31,241 bases of DNA from Myxococcales bacterium (lineage in GTDB: Bacteria > Myxococcota > Polyangia > HGW-17 > SLPX01): positions 1 through 31,241 of the forward strand of contig SLPX01000080.1 in assembly GCA_007131745.1 (NCBI GenBank), read 5' to 3'. The notes under the pieces are model-generated. The model was not told the DNA's origin and searched no databases. It was given only the letters and a program-made list of their open reading frames with translations. A program made the position numbers and the translations under genes. Shown one piece after another: positions 16,691 through 25,289 of this stretch (position 1 is its first letter; each line of letters starts with the position of its first letter).

Positions 16691-18508
16691 ATGTTTGTCT
16701 GGTATGAATACCTGATTATCGCCGTCTACATCTTGTTCATTCTCTTTATCGGGGCTTATTTTACGAAGAAAGGCTCCGAGAACGTAGACGAGTACTTTCT
16801 GGGTGGGAAATCGCTGCCCTGGTGGGTGTTGGGTATTTCGTTCATGACTTCCAATTTGGATCTCACGGGGACGATGCTGATAGCTTCCTTTTTCGCAATG
16901 GCAGGGTTGCAGGGTTTTTTAGTGGAGATGAGAGGCGGTACGGCCTTGGCGCTTGCGTTTTTCATGGTCTTCATGGCGAAGTGGCATCGAAGAGCCGGGG
17001 TTATGACCGTTGCGGAATGGATGGAAGTGCGTTTCGGCAAGGATCGGGGCGCGGATGCGGCCCGCCTGGTGAGCGCGGTCGCTGTGGTGGTTTTAGTCCT
17101 CGGCATGATGGTGTATTTCTGCGTGGGTTTTGGAAAATTTCTTTCTCTTTATCTGCCATGGGGGCCAACCACTTGTACGATTGTTTTTACAAGTGTCGCA
17201 ACGGTGCACATACTGTTTTCCGGGTTGTACGGCGTTGCTTTCACAGATGTCTTCCAGGGATTCATGATTCTTTTTGTGGTTGTGTATCTTTCGGTGCTTG
17301 CTTTCATGCACGGCATAGATACGTCTACTTTTCAGGAGGCATGGCAGGCGGCGGGCAATACTTCTATGACCTGGGACAAGTGGGTGGACTTGACTCCGGT
17401 GTGGCGCGCCCATTTTCCTTCGGGATATGAGCAGTACAACGCTCTTGGTTTCTTGATGATTTTCTGGGCGCTCAGGATGGTGATGGAAGGATTCGGCGGA
17501 CCCCTGATTCCTTATGCGAGCCAGAGGTTTTTCGCTGCCAAGAACGACAGAGAGGCGTCTCTTGTCACCGGGTCCTCAATGGCCATGTTTGTGGTTCGCT
17601 GGCCGCTTATTATCGGAGTCGCGGTTCTGGGTCTCGGGTTGGGTTCGGCCATTCCCAAGGATCCTGAAATGGTTTTTCCAGCAGTGCTTGGGCACTATTT
17701 TCCCGCCGGGATCCGTGCTGTGGTGGTGTCTTGCATGGTGGCAGCCGCAATGTCCACGTTCGATTCAACGGTGAACGCAGGCGGAGCTTATCTTATCAAC
17801 GATATCTACAAGAGGTTCATCAATCCTGAAGCTTCATCAAAGAAGCTGATCCGGTTGAGTTGGGCCGCAACAGTCGGATTGACCGCAATTGCCATTATTT
17901 TGGCCAGTTTGCTGACTTCCATAAACGAGATTTGGAGCTGGATTTCCATGGGGCTTTTCGGCGGAATGGCCATACCGTTCATTTTGAGGTGGTACTGGGA
18001 ACGTTACAACGGCTGGGGGTATGCAGCAGGCACCTTGTGCGGTGTGCTCACAGCCGTGGCCCAGAAATTTTTTGCCCCCCAATTGTCGGAAGCTTTCCAG
18101 CTTGTGATCGTAGGTTCTGTATCGCTTGTTGTCGGCGTTGCGGCTACTTACCTTACAGCTGCTACACCGAAGGATGTGATCACGGATTTTTATCGTCGCA
18201 CCAGGCCCTTCGGGTGGTGGCCGAGGGCAAGAGCCGATCTGTCTCAGGAAGAGAAGAAACTGATTCGCCGGGAAAACAAGATGGATTTCATTTCCATACC
18301 CTTTGCAGTCGGTTTCTTTTTCTTCTTGTTTGTATGTCCCATGTATTTGATTATTCACAGATGGGATAAGGTCTTTTTGACCTTGGCCGTTGCCGTGATG
18401 TGTGGTGTGGTCCTGTATTTTACATGGTACAAAAATCTCGGTTGCCCGCAGTCTGAAGGGAACAAAGAAGGTGAATCGCCGAATGGAGGCCATGTAAAAG
18501 AATCATAG
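16691..18508 (+). CDS. Sodium/solute symporter (SSS/SLC5 family), copy 1
   Basis: Inner-membrane Na+-coupled importer, 605 residues with about 13-14 membrane helices. Family marks are DEYFLGGKSLPWWVLG near residues 32-48, GFLVEMRGGTALAL, VAEWMEVRFG, and MSTFDSTVNAGGAYL at 354-368. S355 and T356 fall where vSGLT has the paired serines of the Na2 sodium site, so sodium coupling is likely. The substrate is not predictable; sugars, acetate-type acids, amino acids and polyols are all used in the family. A cytoplasmic loop rich in charged residues precedes two extra C-terminal helices. AGGGGG is the ribosome site. It is paralogous to the symporter two genes downstream. Confidence 0.92.
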   Translation: MFVWYEYLIIAVYILFILFIGAYFTKKGSENVDEYFLGGKSLPWWVLGISFMTSNLDLTGTMLIASFFAMAGLQGFLVEMRGGTALALAFFMVFMAKWHRRAGVMTVAEWMEVRFGKDRGADAARLVSAVAVVVLVLGMMVYFCVGFGKFLSLYLPWGPTTCTIVFTSVATVHILFSGLYGVAFTDVFQGFMILFVVVYLSVLAFMHGIDTSTFQEAWQAAGNTSMTWDKWVDLTPVWRAHFPSGYEQYNALGFLMIFWALRMVMEGFGGPLIPYASQRFFAAKNDREASLVTGSSMAMFVVRWPLIIGVAVLGLGLGSAIPKDPEMVFPAVLGHYFPAGIRAVVVSCMVAAAMSTFDSTVNAGGAYLINDIYKRFINPEASSKKLIRLSWAATVGLTAIAIILASLLTSINEIWSWISMGLFGGMAIPFILRWYWERYNGWGYAAGTLCGVLTAVAQKFFAPQLSEAFQLVIVGSVSLVVGVAATYLTAATPKDVITDFYRRTRPFGWWPRARADLSQEEKKLIRRENKMDFISIPFAVGFFFFLFVCPMYLIIHRWDKVFLTLAVAVMCGVVLYFTWYKNLGCPQSEGNKEGESPNGGHVKES

Positions 18509-18554
18509 TGATTGTGCAGCAGAGACGAGTTTTGAACCGCGAAGGAAGGGAACC

Positions 18555-20792
18555 GTGGAGCAGGAAAACGGCTCAAAAAAACAAAAGGAATGGGAAGGTC
18601 TCGTAATCGCCGGCAAGTACGTGGTTAAGAAACTGATCGGTGAGGGAGGGATGGGGGTTGTGTTGGAAGCCGAAAACACGGTGATACAGTTGCCGGTTGC
18701 CATTAAGTTGCTTCACAACGTTTTGGCCCAAAACGAAAACGCGATGAAGCGGTTTCAACAGGAAGCCCGCACCGCTACCGCTACGGGGCATGCTCATATC
18801 GTGGAAATATATGACATGGGAGAAACCGAGGATGGTTCACCCTTTATCGTAATGGAGCTGCTGAAAGGAGGCAATCTGCAACAGTTGTTGAGGCAGGAGA
18901 AAGCCCTGGATCCTTTTCGGGCGGCCAGGATCTGCATACAGCTTCTTTCAGCGTTGTCGGTTGTTCATGCCAGGGAGATATTGCATCGGGATTTGAAGCC
19001 GGCCAACGTGATACTGATTTCAGGAAAGGGGAAAAAGGATTTTGTCAAACTCGTGGATTTCGGCATTTCCAAGATTCATGAGCACCGAATGGAACAAAAA
19101 CACTTGACTGCTACTGGTGTTGTCATGGGGACTCCGCATTACATGAGTCCTGAACAGGCGAGGGGGGAAAAGGAAATTGATCATCGTGCAGATTTGTATG
19201 CAGTGGGGGCGATATTGTATCGATGCGTAAGCGGCAGGGTGCCTTATCCGGGGAAGAACTATAACCAAATACTGGCCAGGATTCTTGCCGAACCACCGCC
19301 CCCGGTTAAAGAAATCCGGCCGGAGACGCCGTTGGTGTTGAGCGAGATAATTTCAAAAGCAATGGCCCGTCGCACGGACGATCGTTACAAAACAGCCGCG
19401 GCTTTCGCCTCCGACCTGGCGGAGTTTTGTAATATCAACATATCAGTTTCATCTTCAGACTTGAAAAGGGTATCCTACGCGGAAGCGGCCGCCGTCCGGG
19501 CTATCGACGAAGACGAAACCGCAACAGCCGAGACGATTGCAGCAAAACAATCATCAAAGGAATTGGAAACGACGAGGCCGATTGCGCGCATTTCCCGCTC
19601 AAAGACCCCGGTTTCTTCCGGTAGTTGGAAAGAGGAGGGATCAGCAGACGTGGATGAATCCGGAGCCGTGGGCGGGAAAGACGTTTCAGGCGACATTGTT
19701 TCCAGGACAGAGAAGCTGAAACCGGGTGGAACCGGACGGAATATAAACGCCGAGACCATGGATGAAAAAAAAGACGGAAAAGAAGTTTCTTCCAAGAGCC
19801 CGGTTTCGATTAGCAGGGAGCAGAGGAGACATCGTTTCAGGTGGTGGATGATCCTGGGCGGTGGAGCTTTCGCTCTGGCGGCAACCGCGGTCTTCATGTT
19901 TGTCGGGGGGCGCTTTTCCAAGGATGAGGGGGCATCTTGTCCGCTGATTGAATTTGCGATTCATAAGCGGCCGGTGGTGTTTGTATTGGGGCAACACATG
20001 TCGGCTGAGGATAGGAAAAGGATTTATAGTGATGCGACGGAGTTTTTGAAAAAACGACTCCGCAGGCCCATTAAAATAGAGACTCCGGAGAAGATGTGGA
20101 CATCAGAAGATTTGGATCTGTTGGGTCGAAAACTCCTGGAAGGGAAGTTCGATTTGCTTGCGATTTCTCCGATGCTCTACGTTGAGTTGAAGGAAATGCA
20201 TCCTGAAATCGAAGTCTTGGCGATGCCGAGGTTTCAGCAGGCGGAGAGTTTTCAGGGACTCATTTTAGCCAGGGAAGAAGACAAAATCACCGGGCTTCAA
20301 GATTTCAAGGGCAGGACTTTTTGCTGGGTTTCGAAAAATTCCACTTCCGGGTATCTTTTTCCCAGAATGAAGATTCGATCCGAGGGGCTGGATCCCGACA
20401 ATTTGTTTTCCGAAACGATCATGGCAGGCAGTCATAAAAAGGCATTGAACATGTTGCAGGAAGGAAAATGCGACGGAGCTGCTGTTTATGGAATGAGTTT
20501 TCAGGAACACAGGTTGAGGAGAGAGATTTATACACCTCTTAGAACGGTAACAACCACGGATCCGATTCCCAGTGATGCAATATGCGTGGGCCCGGGGATG
20601 GACAAGGAATGGAGATCGAAAATCCTGGAAACACTTTTGGAATTTGACCGCAAAAAACACGGCGCGGATAGGGGTAGCGAACTGGAATCCGTGGTAAGCA
20701 GTTTCATAAAAGCGGACGATTCAGTTTACGACACTATTAGAAGAGCGATCAAAGAGGAATCCGCGCCGGTCGATGAAGATACCCAACTCTGA
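18555..20792 (+). CDS. Membrane Ser/Thr protein kinase with C-terminal PhnD-like solute-binding domain
   Basis: Receptor-like kinase of 745 residues, starting at a GTG behind AGGAAGGG. The cytoplasmic Hanks-type kinase domain (residues 20-295) has an intact glycine loop GEGGMG (G29, G31, G34), catalytic Lys51, HRDLKPAN (D146), DFG (D168) and MSPEQARG, so activity is expected. A Ser/Thr-rich linker follows, then one membrane helix (about 430-451). The far-side domain (about 468-735) reads like a PhnD/SsuA/transferrin-type binding protein (PF12974 group): FVLGQHMSAEDRKRIYSD, LLEGKFDLLAISPMLYVEL, GLILAREEDKITGLQDFKGR, FCWVSKNSTSGYLFPR and LQEGKCDGAAVYG. It presumably senses a small ligand and phosphorylates cytoplasmic targets. 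It lies between two paralogous symporters, which may be targets or transport the same ligand. Confidence 0.9.
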   Translation: MEQENGSKKQKEWEGLVIAGKYVVKKLIGEGGMGVVLEAENTVIQLPVAIKLLHNVLAQNENAMKRFQQEARTATATGHAHIVEIYDMGETEDGSPFIVMELLKGGNLQQLLRQEKALDPFRAARICIQLLSALSVVHAREILHRDLKPANVILISGKGKKDFVKLVDFGISKIHEHRMEQKHLTATGVVMGTPHYMSPEQARGEKEIDHRADLYAVGAILYRCVSGRVPYPGKNYNQILARILAEPPPPVKEIRPETPLVLSEIISKAMARRTDDRYKTAAAFASDLAEFCNINISVSSSDLKRVSYAEAAAVRAIDEDETATAETIAAKQSSKELETTRPIARISRSKTPVSSGSWKEEGSADVDESGAVGGKDVSGDIVSRTEKLKPGGTGRNINAETMDEKKDGKEVSSKSPVSISREQRRHRFRWWMILGGGAFALAATAVFMFVGGRFSKDEGASCPLIEFAIHKRPVVFVLGQHMSAEDRKRIYSDATEFLKKRLRRPIKIETPEKMWTSEDLDLLGRKLLEGKFDLLAISPMLYVELKEMHPEIEVLAMPRFQQAESFQGLILAREEDKITGLQDFKGRTFCWVSKNSTSGYLFPRMKIRSEGLDPDNLFSETIMAGSHKKALNMLQEGKCDGAAVYGMSFQEHRLRREIYTPLRTVTTTDPIPSDAICVGPGMDKEWRSKILETLLEFDRKKHGADRGSELESVVSSFIKADDSVYDTIRRAIKEESAPVDEDTQL

Positions 20793-20826
20793 GATGGGAA
20801 GAATGTATAAGTAGAGGGAGATGAAA

Positions 20827-22746
20827 ATGGATATTGTTTTGGCTCAAACCGGCACGTATCTCTCCGGCGTGGATACAACCATCATCATAGGTTTTCTGAT
20901 TCTTGTAGTCATCGTGGGATACATGATGGCTAAAACCGCATCCAAGGGGCTGGATGATTATTTTCTGGGAGGTAAAAAGATTCCCTGGTGGATTCTGGGA
21001 GCTTCCACAGCCACGTCTAACTTTGACATGGCCGGCACCATGATCATAGTTGCGGTTGTTTTTGCACTCGGCTACAAGGGTTTTTTGGTGGAAATGCGCG
21101 GAGGGGTCGGGTTTTCTCTCGCGTTTTTGATGATTTTTCTGGGCAAGTGGCTGCGTCGCAGCAGGGTGATGACTTCAGCCGAATGGATGAAACTTCGCTT
21201 CGGAACCGATAAACAGGGAAAGGTGGCACACATTCTGAGCGCTGGTGCCAATGTCCTGTTTTCACTCATGATGATCGTTTATTTTTCAAAGGGTGCGGGA
21301 AAGTTTCTTACCCAATTTGTTCCGTTGCCCGAGTTAGTGTGCACATCTGCCATGGTTGGCATTGGGCTTGCGTACACGCTTATGTCAGGGCTGTACGGTG
21401 TGGTTTTTACCGATGTCGTGCAGATGGTAATCCTGATATTTACGGCTGTGTACATAACAGTGTTCGGATTTGCCCTGCGTCCCGGCGTGGATATTCCCAG
21501 TGACCTGATGGCTTTTAACCTGGAAATACCCGGAGGAGGGGGTGGGTCTCTTCTTGCAAACGATCCTTCCACCTGGGAGCCGATTTTTTCCATGTTCGGG
21601 CTCTGTGTATTGATGTGGATGTTTCGCTCGATGCTGGAAGGGATGGGCGGCGTGGGAGGATACACGGATCAACGTTTCTTTTCAGCCCGCAATGAAAGGG
21701 AGGCGGGGCTGTTGTCGTTGGAGGCGGTGATCATTGCGTTGTTCAGGTGGGCTATGGTGGCCGGCCTGGTCGTAATGGGGTATCACATAGTCCAACAGGG
21801 AGGTCCGTCCGCGGATGTAATCCAAGGAGACGCTGAAAACGTTCTTCCCGTGGTTCTGGGCACTATGCTGCCCGTGGGGGTCAGGGGATTCGTGCTCGCC
21901 GGTCTGGTGGCCGCTGCCATGTCCACATTTGATTCCACCTTGAACGCTGGTGCATCGTACCTGGTGAAAGATATATACCAGTCTTATATGAAACCGGATG
22001 CAACTCAAAAACAGCTTGTATCCGTATCAAGGTACGCCACAATAGCGCTTTGTGTTGTGGGGGTGCTTATCGCAGCGATTGTTCCTTCGATAAACATGAT
22101 CTGGGGATTGGTAACCATGGGGCTTACTTCAGGACTTTTCGTGCCGCTGGTTCTAAGGTGGTATTGGCCTCGTTTCAATGGATACGGTTTTGCATCCGGA
22201 ACAGCGGCCGGTATTTTGGCAGCCTTGATTTTCAATGCATGGTTGAGTTGGCCGCTTTATCACTCTTTTCCCGCTGTTTTATCCAGCGCGCTTGTCGCAT
22301 CGATCGTGGGAACTTACGTGTCTCAACCGGTTGAGGATTGGATTCTTCTCAGGTTTTTCGTACAGATAAATCCATGGGGAACATGGGGCCGTTATGAAGA
22401 CATGGCAACAGAGTCTAAATACCTGGACAAGACGGACAATGAAAGGCGGACTTCCGAAAAGATAAGTGATGTGTTGGCCTTGTGTTTCTCTATACCCTTT
22501 CAGACCTGTATTCTTCTCTTGGCCATGAGCTTTGTGTTCCATGCGTGGACAAAATTTACTTTTTTCTTGTTGATCACCATCTTGAGTGGTGTGGGTCTAT
22601 ACTTTTTTTGGTATAGGAATCTGAAAAACCAACAGGTTTGCGCTGCTGAAGATAAGCTCTATGATATTCCGGCAGGCAGGCCGCTTCCGGATCCTGAAAC
22701 ATGGGCGGCGATGACGGCTGAAATCGTCCCACCCGAAAAGGATTAA
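20827..22746 (+). CDS. Sodium/solute symporter (SSS/SLC5 family), copy 2
   Basis: Second Na+-coupled importer of the operon, 639 residues. The second ATG (20827) is preferred because GAGGGAG abuts the first ATG but lies 6 nt before this one. It shares with copy 1 the segments YFLGGKKIPWWILG, GFLVEMRGG and EWMKLRFG, and MSTFDSTLNAGASYL at 365-379, with S366/T367 in the Na2 position, and the same extended C-terminus with extra helices. It differs in an N-terminal extension, a Gly-rich loop (PGGGGGS) and loop lengths, so substrate preference may differ. Last gene of the block, convergent with the Cys-rich lipoprotein gene. Confidence 0.92.
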   Translation: MDIVLAQTGTYLSGVDTTIIIGFLILVVIVGYMMAKTASKGLDDYFLGGKKIPWWILGASTATSNFDMAGTMIIVAVVFALGYKGFLVEMRGGVGFSLAFLMIFLGKWLRRSRVMTSAEWMKLRFGTDKQGKVAHILSAGANVLFSLMMIVYFSKGAGKFLTQFVPLPELVCTSAMVGIGLAYTLMSGLYGVVFTDVVQMVILIFTAVYITVFGFALRPGVDIPSDLMAFNLEIPGGGGGSLLANDPSTWEPIFSMFGLCVLMWMFRSMLEGMGGVGGYTDQRFFSARNEREAGLLSLEAVIIALFRWAMVAGLVVMGYHIVQQGGPSADVIQGDAENVLPVVLGTMLPVGVRGFVLAGLVAAAMSTFDSTLNAGASYLVKDIYQSYMKPDATQKQLVSVSRYATIALCVVGVLIAAIVPSINMIWGLVTMGLTSGLFVPLVLRWYWPRFNGYGFASGTAAGILAALIFNAWLSWPLYHSFPAVLSSALVASIVGTYVSQPVEDWILLRFFVQINPWGTWGRYEDMATESKYLDKTDNERRTSEKISDVLALCFSIPFQTCILLLAMSFVFHAWTKFTFFLLITILSGVGLYFFWYRNLKNQQVCAAEDKLYDIPAGRPLPDPETWAAMTAEIVPPEKD

Positions 22747-22757
22747 TGATTAAGCAA

Positions 22758-22793
22758 GATCTCATTGAGATCCGGACAAACATGTTCACAGGG
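22758..22793. repeat. Short copy of the interspersed repeat (inverted relative to 4943-4978)
   Basis: 35 of 36 positions match the right end of the long copy in opposite orientation. It lies directly after a symporter stop and, as at the long copy, between convergent genes. The end-motif CATTGACCGCC is immediately adjacent, so this copy lacks the 190-bp interior. Confidence 0.75.
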
Positions 22794-22857
22794 CGGTCAA
22801 TGTGAGCGCGTTTAGTTGCTCAGAGGGCGGTCAATGTGAGCGCGTTTAGTTGCTCAG
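22790..22857. repeat. Perfect tandem duplication of 34 bp over a gene's 3' end
   Basis: Units 22790-22823 and 22824-22857 are identical. The second unit contains the last codons and the stop of the Cys-rich lipoprotein gene (minus strand); the first unit is a copy of that end lying outside the gene. It abuts the short interspersed-repeat copy. Confidence 0.9.
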
Positions 22858-24576
22858 GTAGACGTGGACATATGCATCCCAAAAGTGGGTTTTGTCGGCC
22901 CAGCCGGCGCGAAGCTTGAACTGGATAAAACACTTTGCATAATTTCCGGTCGTGCAATACATGTAGGGAAGCGGATTGTGCGCGGAGTTCTGGTACCAGC
23001 CTTCCTGTGAGCCGACCCTTTCATCCGGCAAAACATCGTATTTTGCATTATTCCAATCGTATAAATGCATCTGCGCTCCCCCACCGAACCATGATTCGTC
23101 ATAACCCCAGACTCTGACTCTTATTTCTGTTACGCACGGCAGGAGATCCTTTGCAAACGATACTTGGAATTCGGATTCGCCGGAGGAATTGCCCGGGCTG
23201 AGCAATACCCAGGGTGCTCCCTTGGCTGGTGATGGGTTGGTGTAACCGCCCGAAAGAGAGGTTTCATCTGCGTTTCTCATTCCCACCAGCATGTATCTGG
23301 GGCGGCAAGGGTCCACTCCGCAATCAGGGTCAACGCCTTCCGGACACCAAGGATCGCAGTATCCATCGTCGGAACATGCATTCATGTGAAGATCACAGTC
23401 CACGTCGCAAGGGCAGTTTTCAGTGCTGTCGGGTGCCTGGGCTTCACAATAAGGAGTGAAATCGCAATTGCATCCGCAGTCGGGATCTTCACCAGGTGTG
23501 CACCAAGGATCGCAGTATCCATCTGCTATACACGGCATCTTGGTTACGCAGTCAGGATCGCATGCACAAGGTTCTGTGCTATGAGGCGTCGCTACTTCGC
23601 AGACACCTTCCATTTTGTCACAAGCACAATAATCGCCACAGCTTCCATCGTGACAGGTTTCCCCGGGCGGGCAATCGATCTCTGCTCCCCATTCAAGGCA
23701 TCCGTTTTGATTGTGGTCGTCGCACACTACGTAGCTTGTTCCGTAAGGAGTGCAGTCGGTAAGACCCGGAGCATCGCATTCGTCCTGGCATGAAGCGCTG
23801 CACACCCCATGGGAGCATGTTTGGCCCAGTGGGCATGGTTTGGGAGGACCCCATTCAAGACAAGGATCCGAGTCGTAATTTCCGCATATTTGCACCATGG
23901 TGCCGGCGCATGTGCAGCGCACCGAATCGACGGTGCATTCATTTGAGCATTGACTTGAACAAAAACCGTTTGAACAGGTTTGGCCATCCGGGCAAGGATT
24001 GACGGGACCCCATTTCATGCAATCGTCGGAATCGTGATTTCCGCAGATTTGATAGCCGTTTCCGAAACAACGCGGGGTTCCCTCGGCGCATTCATCCAGG
24101 CAATTTCGCCGGCATCTGCCGCACGAGCATGTTTCATCAACTTCGCAAAGTTTTACGTCACCCCAAACCCAGATTCCTGGATTTGGTAGGTGTTGACACT
24201 CCCGGATTCCGGCACCGTCCGCGGTGCACATTACCGAACCTTCCACGCATTCGTTTACGAATTCAATCGGCTTGCATGCTCCGTCGACACATTCCTCTCC
24301 TTCGTTGCATGGCACAACAGGACCCCACTCGTAACAAGGGTCATCGTCAAAATCGCCGCATGGCCGGTAGCCGCCTGTTACACAGATGGTTTCACCCGGT
24401 TGACACTCGTCTTCGCAAGCGCCCGAATCAATAGGTATGTTTTCGTTGTTGCCGGATGATGAGTCCAGGCAGGCCGGTAAAAAGGCGAAAAACGACAAGA
24501 TAGCAATAACCCAATATGGACCTGAGCATACTTTGGACTGATTCTTGACGAAATAATGTTCAAAAATTTTTTTCAT
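22846..24576 (-). CDS. Cys-rich repeat lipoprotein with C-terminal beta-rich domain
   Basis: Surface or periplasmic lipoprotein of 576 residues; the signal ends FFAFLPAC (Cys36). Five tandem units of about 52 residues follow, each like C-x-x-G-x-x-x-C, then C-G-x-x-D-x-D-x-C-x-x-W-G-P, then P-C-x-x-G-x-x-C-x-x-G-x-C, ending in x-E-C. The second unit has lost the Asp-rich loop. Two different units with GYCDPWC and DPDCG follow, then a domain of about 150 residues (from YMLVGMRNADETSL) rich in Trp, Tyr and Gly that looks like a binding beta-sandwich. The cysteine count implies disulfide stabilisation outside the cytoplasm. GAGGA lies before the ATG. No enzyme motif is seen; the role is probably adhesion or ligand binding. 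A Fur-box-like site lies upstream. Confidence 0.75.
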   Translation of the reverse strand: MKKIFEHYFVKNQSKVCSGPYWVIAILSFFAFLPACLDSSSGNNENIPIDSGACEDECQPGETICVTGGYRPCGDFDDDPCYEWGPVVPCNEGEECVDGACKPIEFVNECVEGSVMCTADGAGIRECQHLPNPGIWVWGDVKLCEVDETCSCGRCRRNCLDECAEGTPRCFGNGYQICGNHDSDDCMKWGPVNPCPDGQTCSNGFCSSQCSNECTVDSVRCTCAGTMVQICGNYDSDPCLEWGPPKPCPLGQTCSHGVCSASCQDECDAPGLTDCTPYGTSYVVCDDHNQNGCLEWGAEIDCPPGETCHDGSCGDYCACDKMEGVCEVATPHSTEPCACDPDCVTKMPCIADGYCDPWCTPGEDPDCGCNCDFTPYCEAQAPDSTENCPCDVDCDLHMNACSDDGYCDPWCPEGVDPDCGVDPCRPRYMLVGMRNADETSLSGGYTNPSPAKGAPWVLLSPGNSSGESEFQVSFAKDLLPCVTEIRVRVWGYDESWFGGGAQMHLYDWNNAKYDVLPDERVGSQEGWYQNSAHNPLPYMYCTTGNYAKCFIQFKLRAGWADKTHFWDAYVHVYLSN

Positions 24577-24641
24577 GGTGGGTCCTCATGCTCCGCTCTG
24601 AATCGCTCCATCGAGTGATGAAATTGATTCTGTTAAGTTAA

Positions 24642-24656
24642 TGATAATGATAATGA
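24642..24656 (-). promoter_or_regulatory. Fur-box-like operator
   Basis: TGATAATGATAATGA agrees with 12 of the 14 informative positions of the 7-1-7 Fur consensus (TGATAATnATTATCA) and contains repeated GATAAT/AATGAT hexamers. It sits about +5 to +19 relative to the start expected from the adjacent promoter, a position suited to repression. The only gene it can serve is the Cys-rich lipoprotein. The match is by eye and the sequence is AT-rich. Confidence 0.42.
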
Positions 24657-24667
24657 AACATGGATAC

Positions 24668-24696
24668 ATTTTATCACCGCCGTTTCGGACAAGCAA
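24668..24696 (-). promoter_or_regulatory. Candidate promoter of the Cys-rich lipoprotein gene
   Basis: On the minus strand TTGCTT (24696-24691) and TAAAAT (24673-24668) are 17 nt apart. The predicted transcription start abuts the Fur-box-like site. Confidence 0.4.
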
Positions 24697-24762
24697 CAGG
24701 CACCCTGATGTTTTTCGGATGTGGGGTTTTCAGCATCCGATCCGAACACTTTGCCCCTATTC

Positions 24763-25257
24763 TCAATGTAAATTGATCGCCTCGATTGCGTCGATTTCTA
24801 TGCCGTTGCCGATCGATCCGTCTATTATCCGCAGAAATAGAATTCTGGTCAATCCTCCCCTGGCGATATCTATGGTCATTTCTTCTTCGGTGACATCGCC
24901 GATTATTTGGAAGTCGGCCCCGTCTTCCGATCCATATACAAAACCTTTTTCCCCCGGATCAAAGGTTCCGTGAATCCTGATATCAACACCCGGTTCATCG
25001 TAAACGTATCGGTCGCCGAAGGTCACATCCACCAATCCCCCGGTACCCAAGTGGAGCATATCTCCGTTGGGAGGTCCGAACAATTTTTCTATGTCATGCG
25101 CTGTGTGAGGGGTTCCAATTCCCGGAGCGAAGACTCCCCAAGTTGCATATCCGCCGATGCCTCCATCCATAGGAACCGGTTTGACGGGGTCTATGGAATC
25201 AAAACATCCTGTTATTGAGCAAAATATCAAGATGACGAAAACATTCAGGATTTTCAT
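24763..25257 (-). CDS. Small lipoprotein with beta-rich domain, unrecognised family
   Basis: Lipoprotein of 164 residues; the ATG at 25257 is chosen because it starts a lipoprotein signal (MKILNVFVILIFCSITGC, Cys18), while the frame's TTG twelve codons earlier only adds polar residues. The mature part reads as a beta-sandwich: VDVTFGDRYVYDEPGVDIRI, KGFVYGSEDGADFQIIGD, ILFLRIIDGSIG and GIEIDAIEAIN. This pattern (D-x-x-V-x-E near a GxD-x-D-A-I/V end) resembles the small secreted domain found in many bacterial cell-surface proteins where a fitted ornament domain ends in a Leu-Asp-Ala-Val-Glu-Ala run. It begins 32 nt after the stop of the next upstream lipoprotein gene, so the two are probably cotranscribed. 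Confidence 0.68.
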   Translation of the reverse strand: MKILNVFVILIFCSITGCFDSIDPVKPVPMDGGIGGYATWGVFAPGIGTPHTAHDIEKLFGPPNGDMLHLGTGGLVDVTFGDRYVYDEPGVDIRIHGTFDPGEKGFVYGSEDGADFQIIGDVTEEEMTIDIARGGLTRILFLRIIDGSIGNGIEIDAIEAINLH

Positions 25258-25289
25258 GGCATATCCAGAGCGGGCGGCCGAGCGAAAGA

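Noticed and set aside
22790..22857. CRISPR-like direct repeats
   Set aside because: There are only two units, directly abutting with no spacer, and no cas genes.
24715..24740. Hairpin TCGGATG/CATCCGA as terminator of the small lipoprotein gene
   Set aside because: The T-run lies on the wrong side for the minus-strand transcript, and the 12-nt loop is large for a 7-bp stem.
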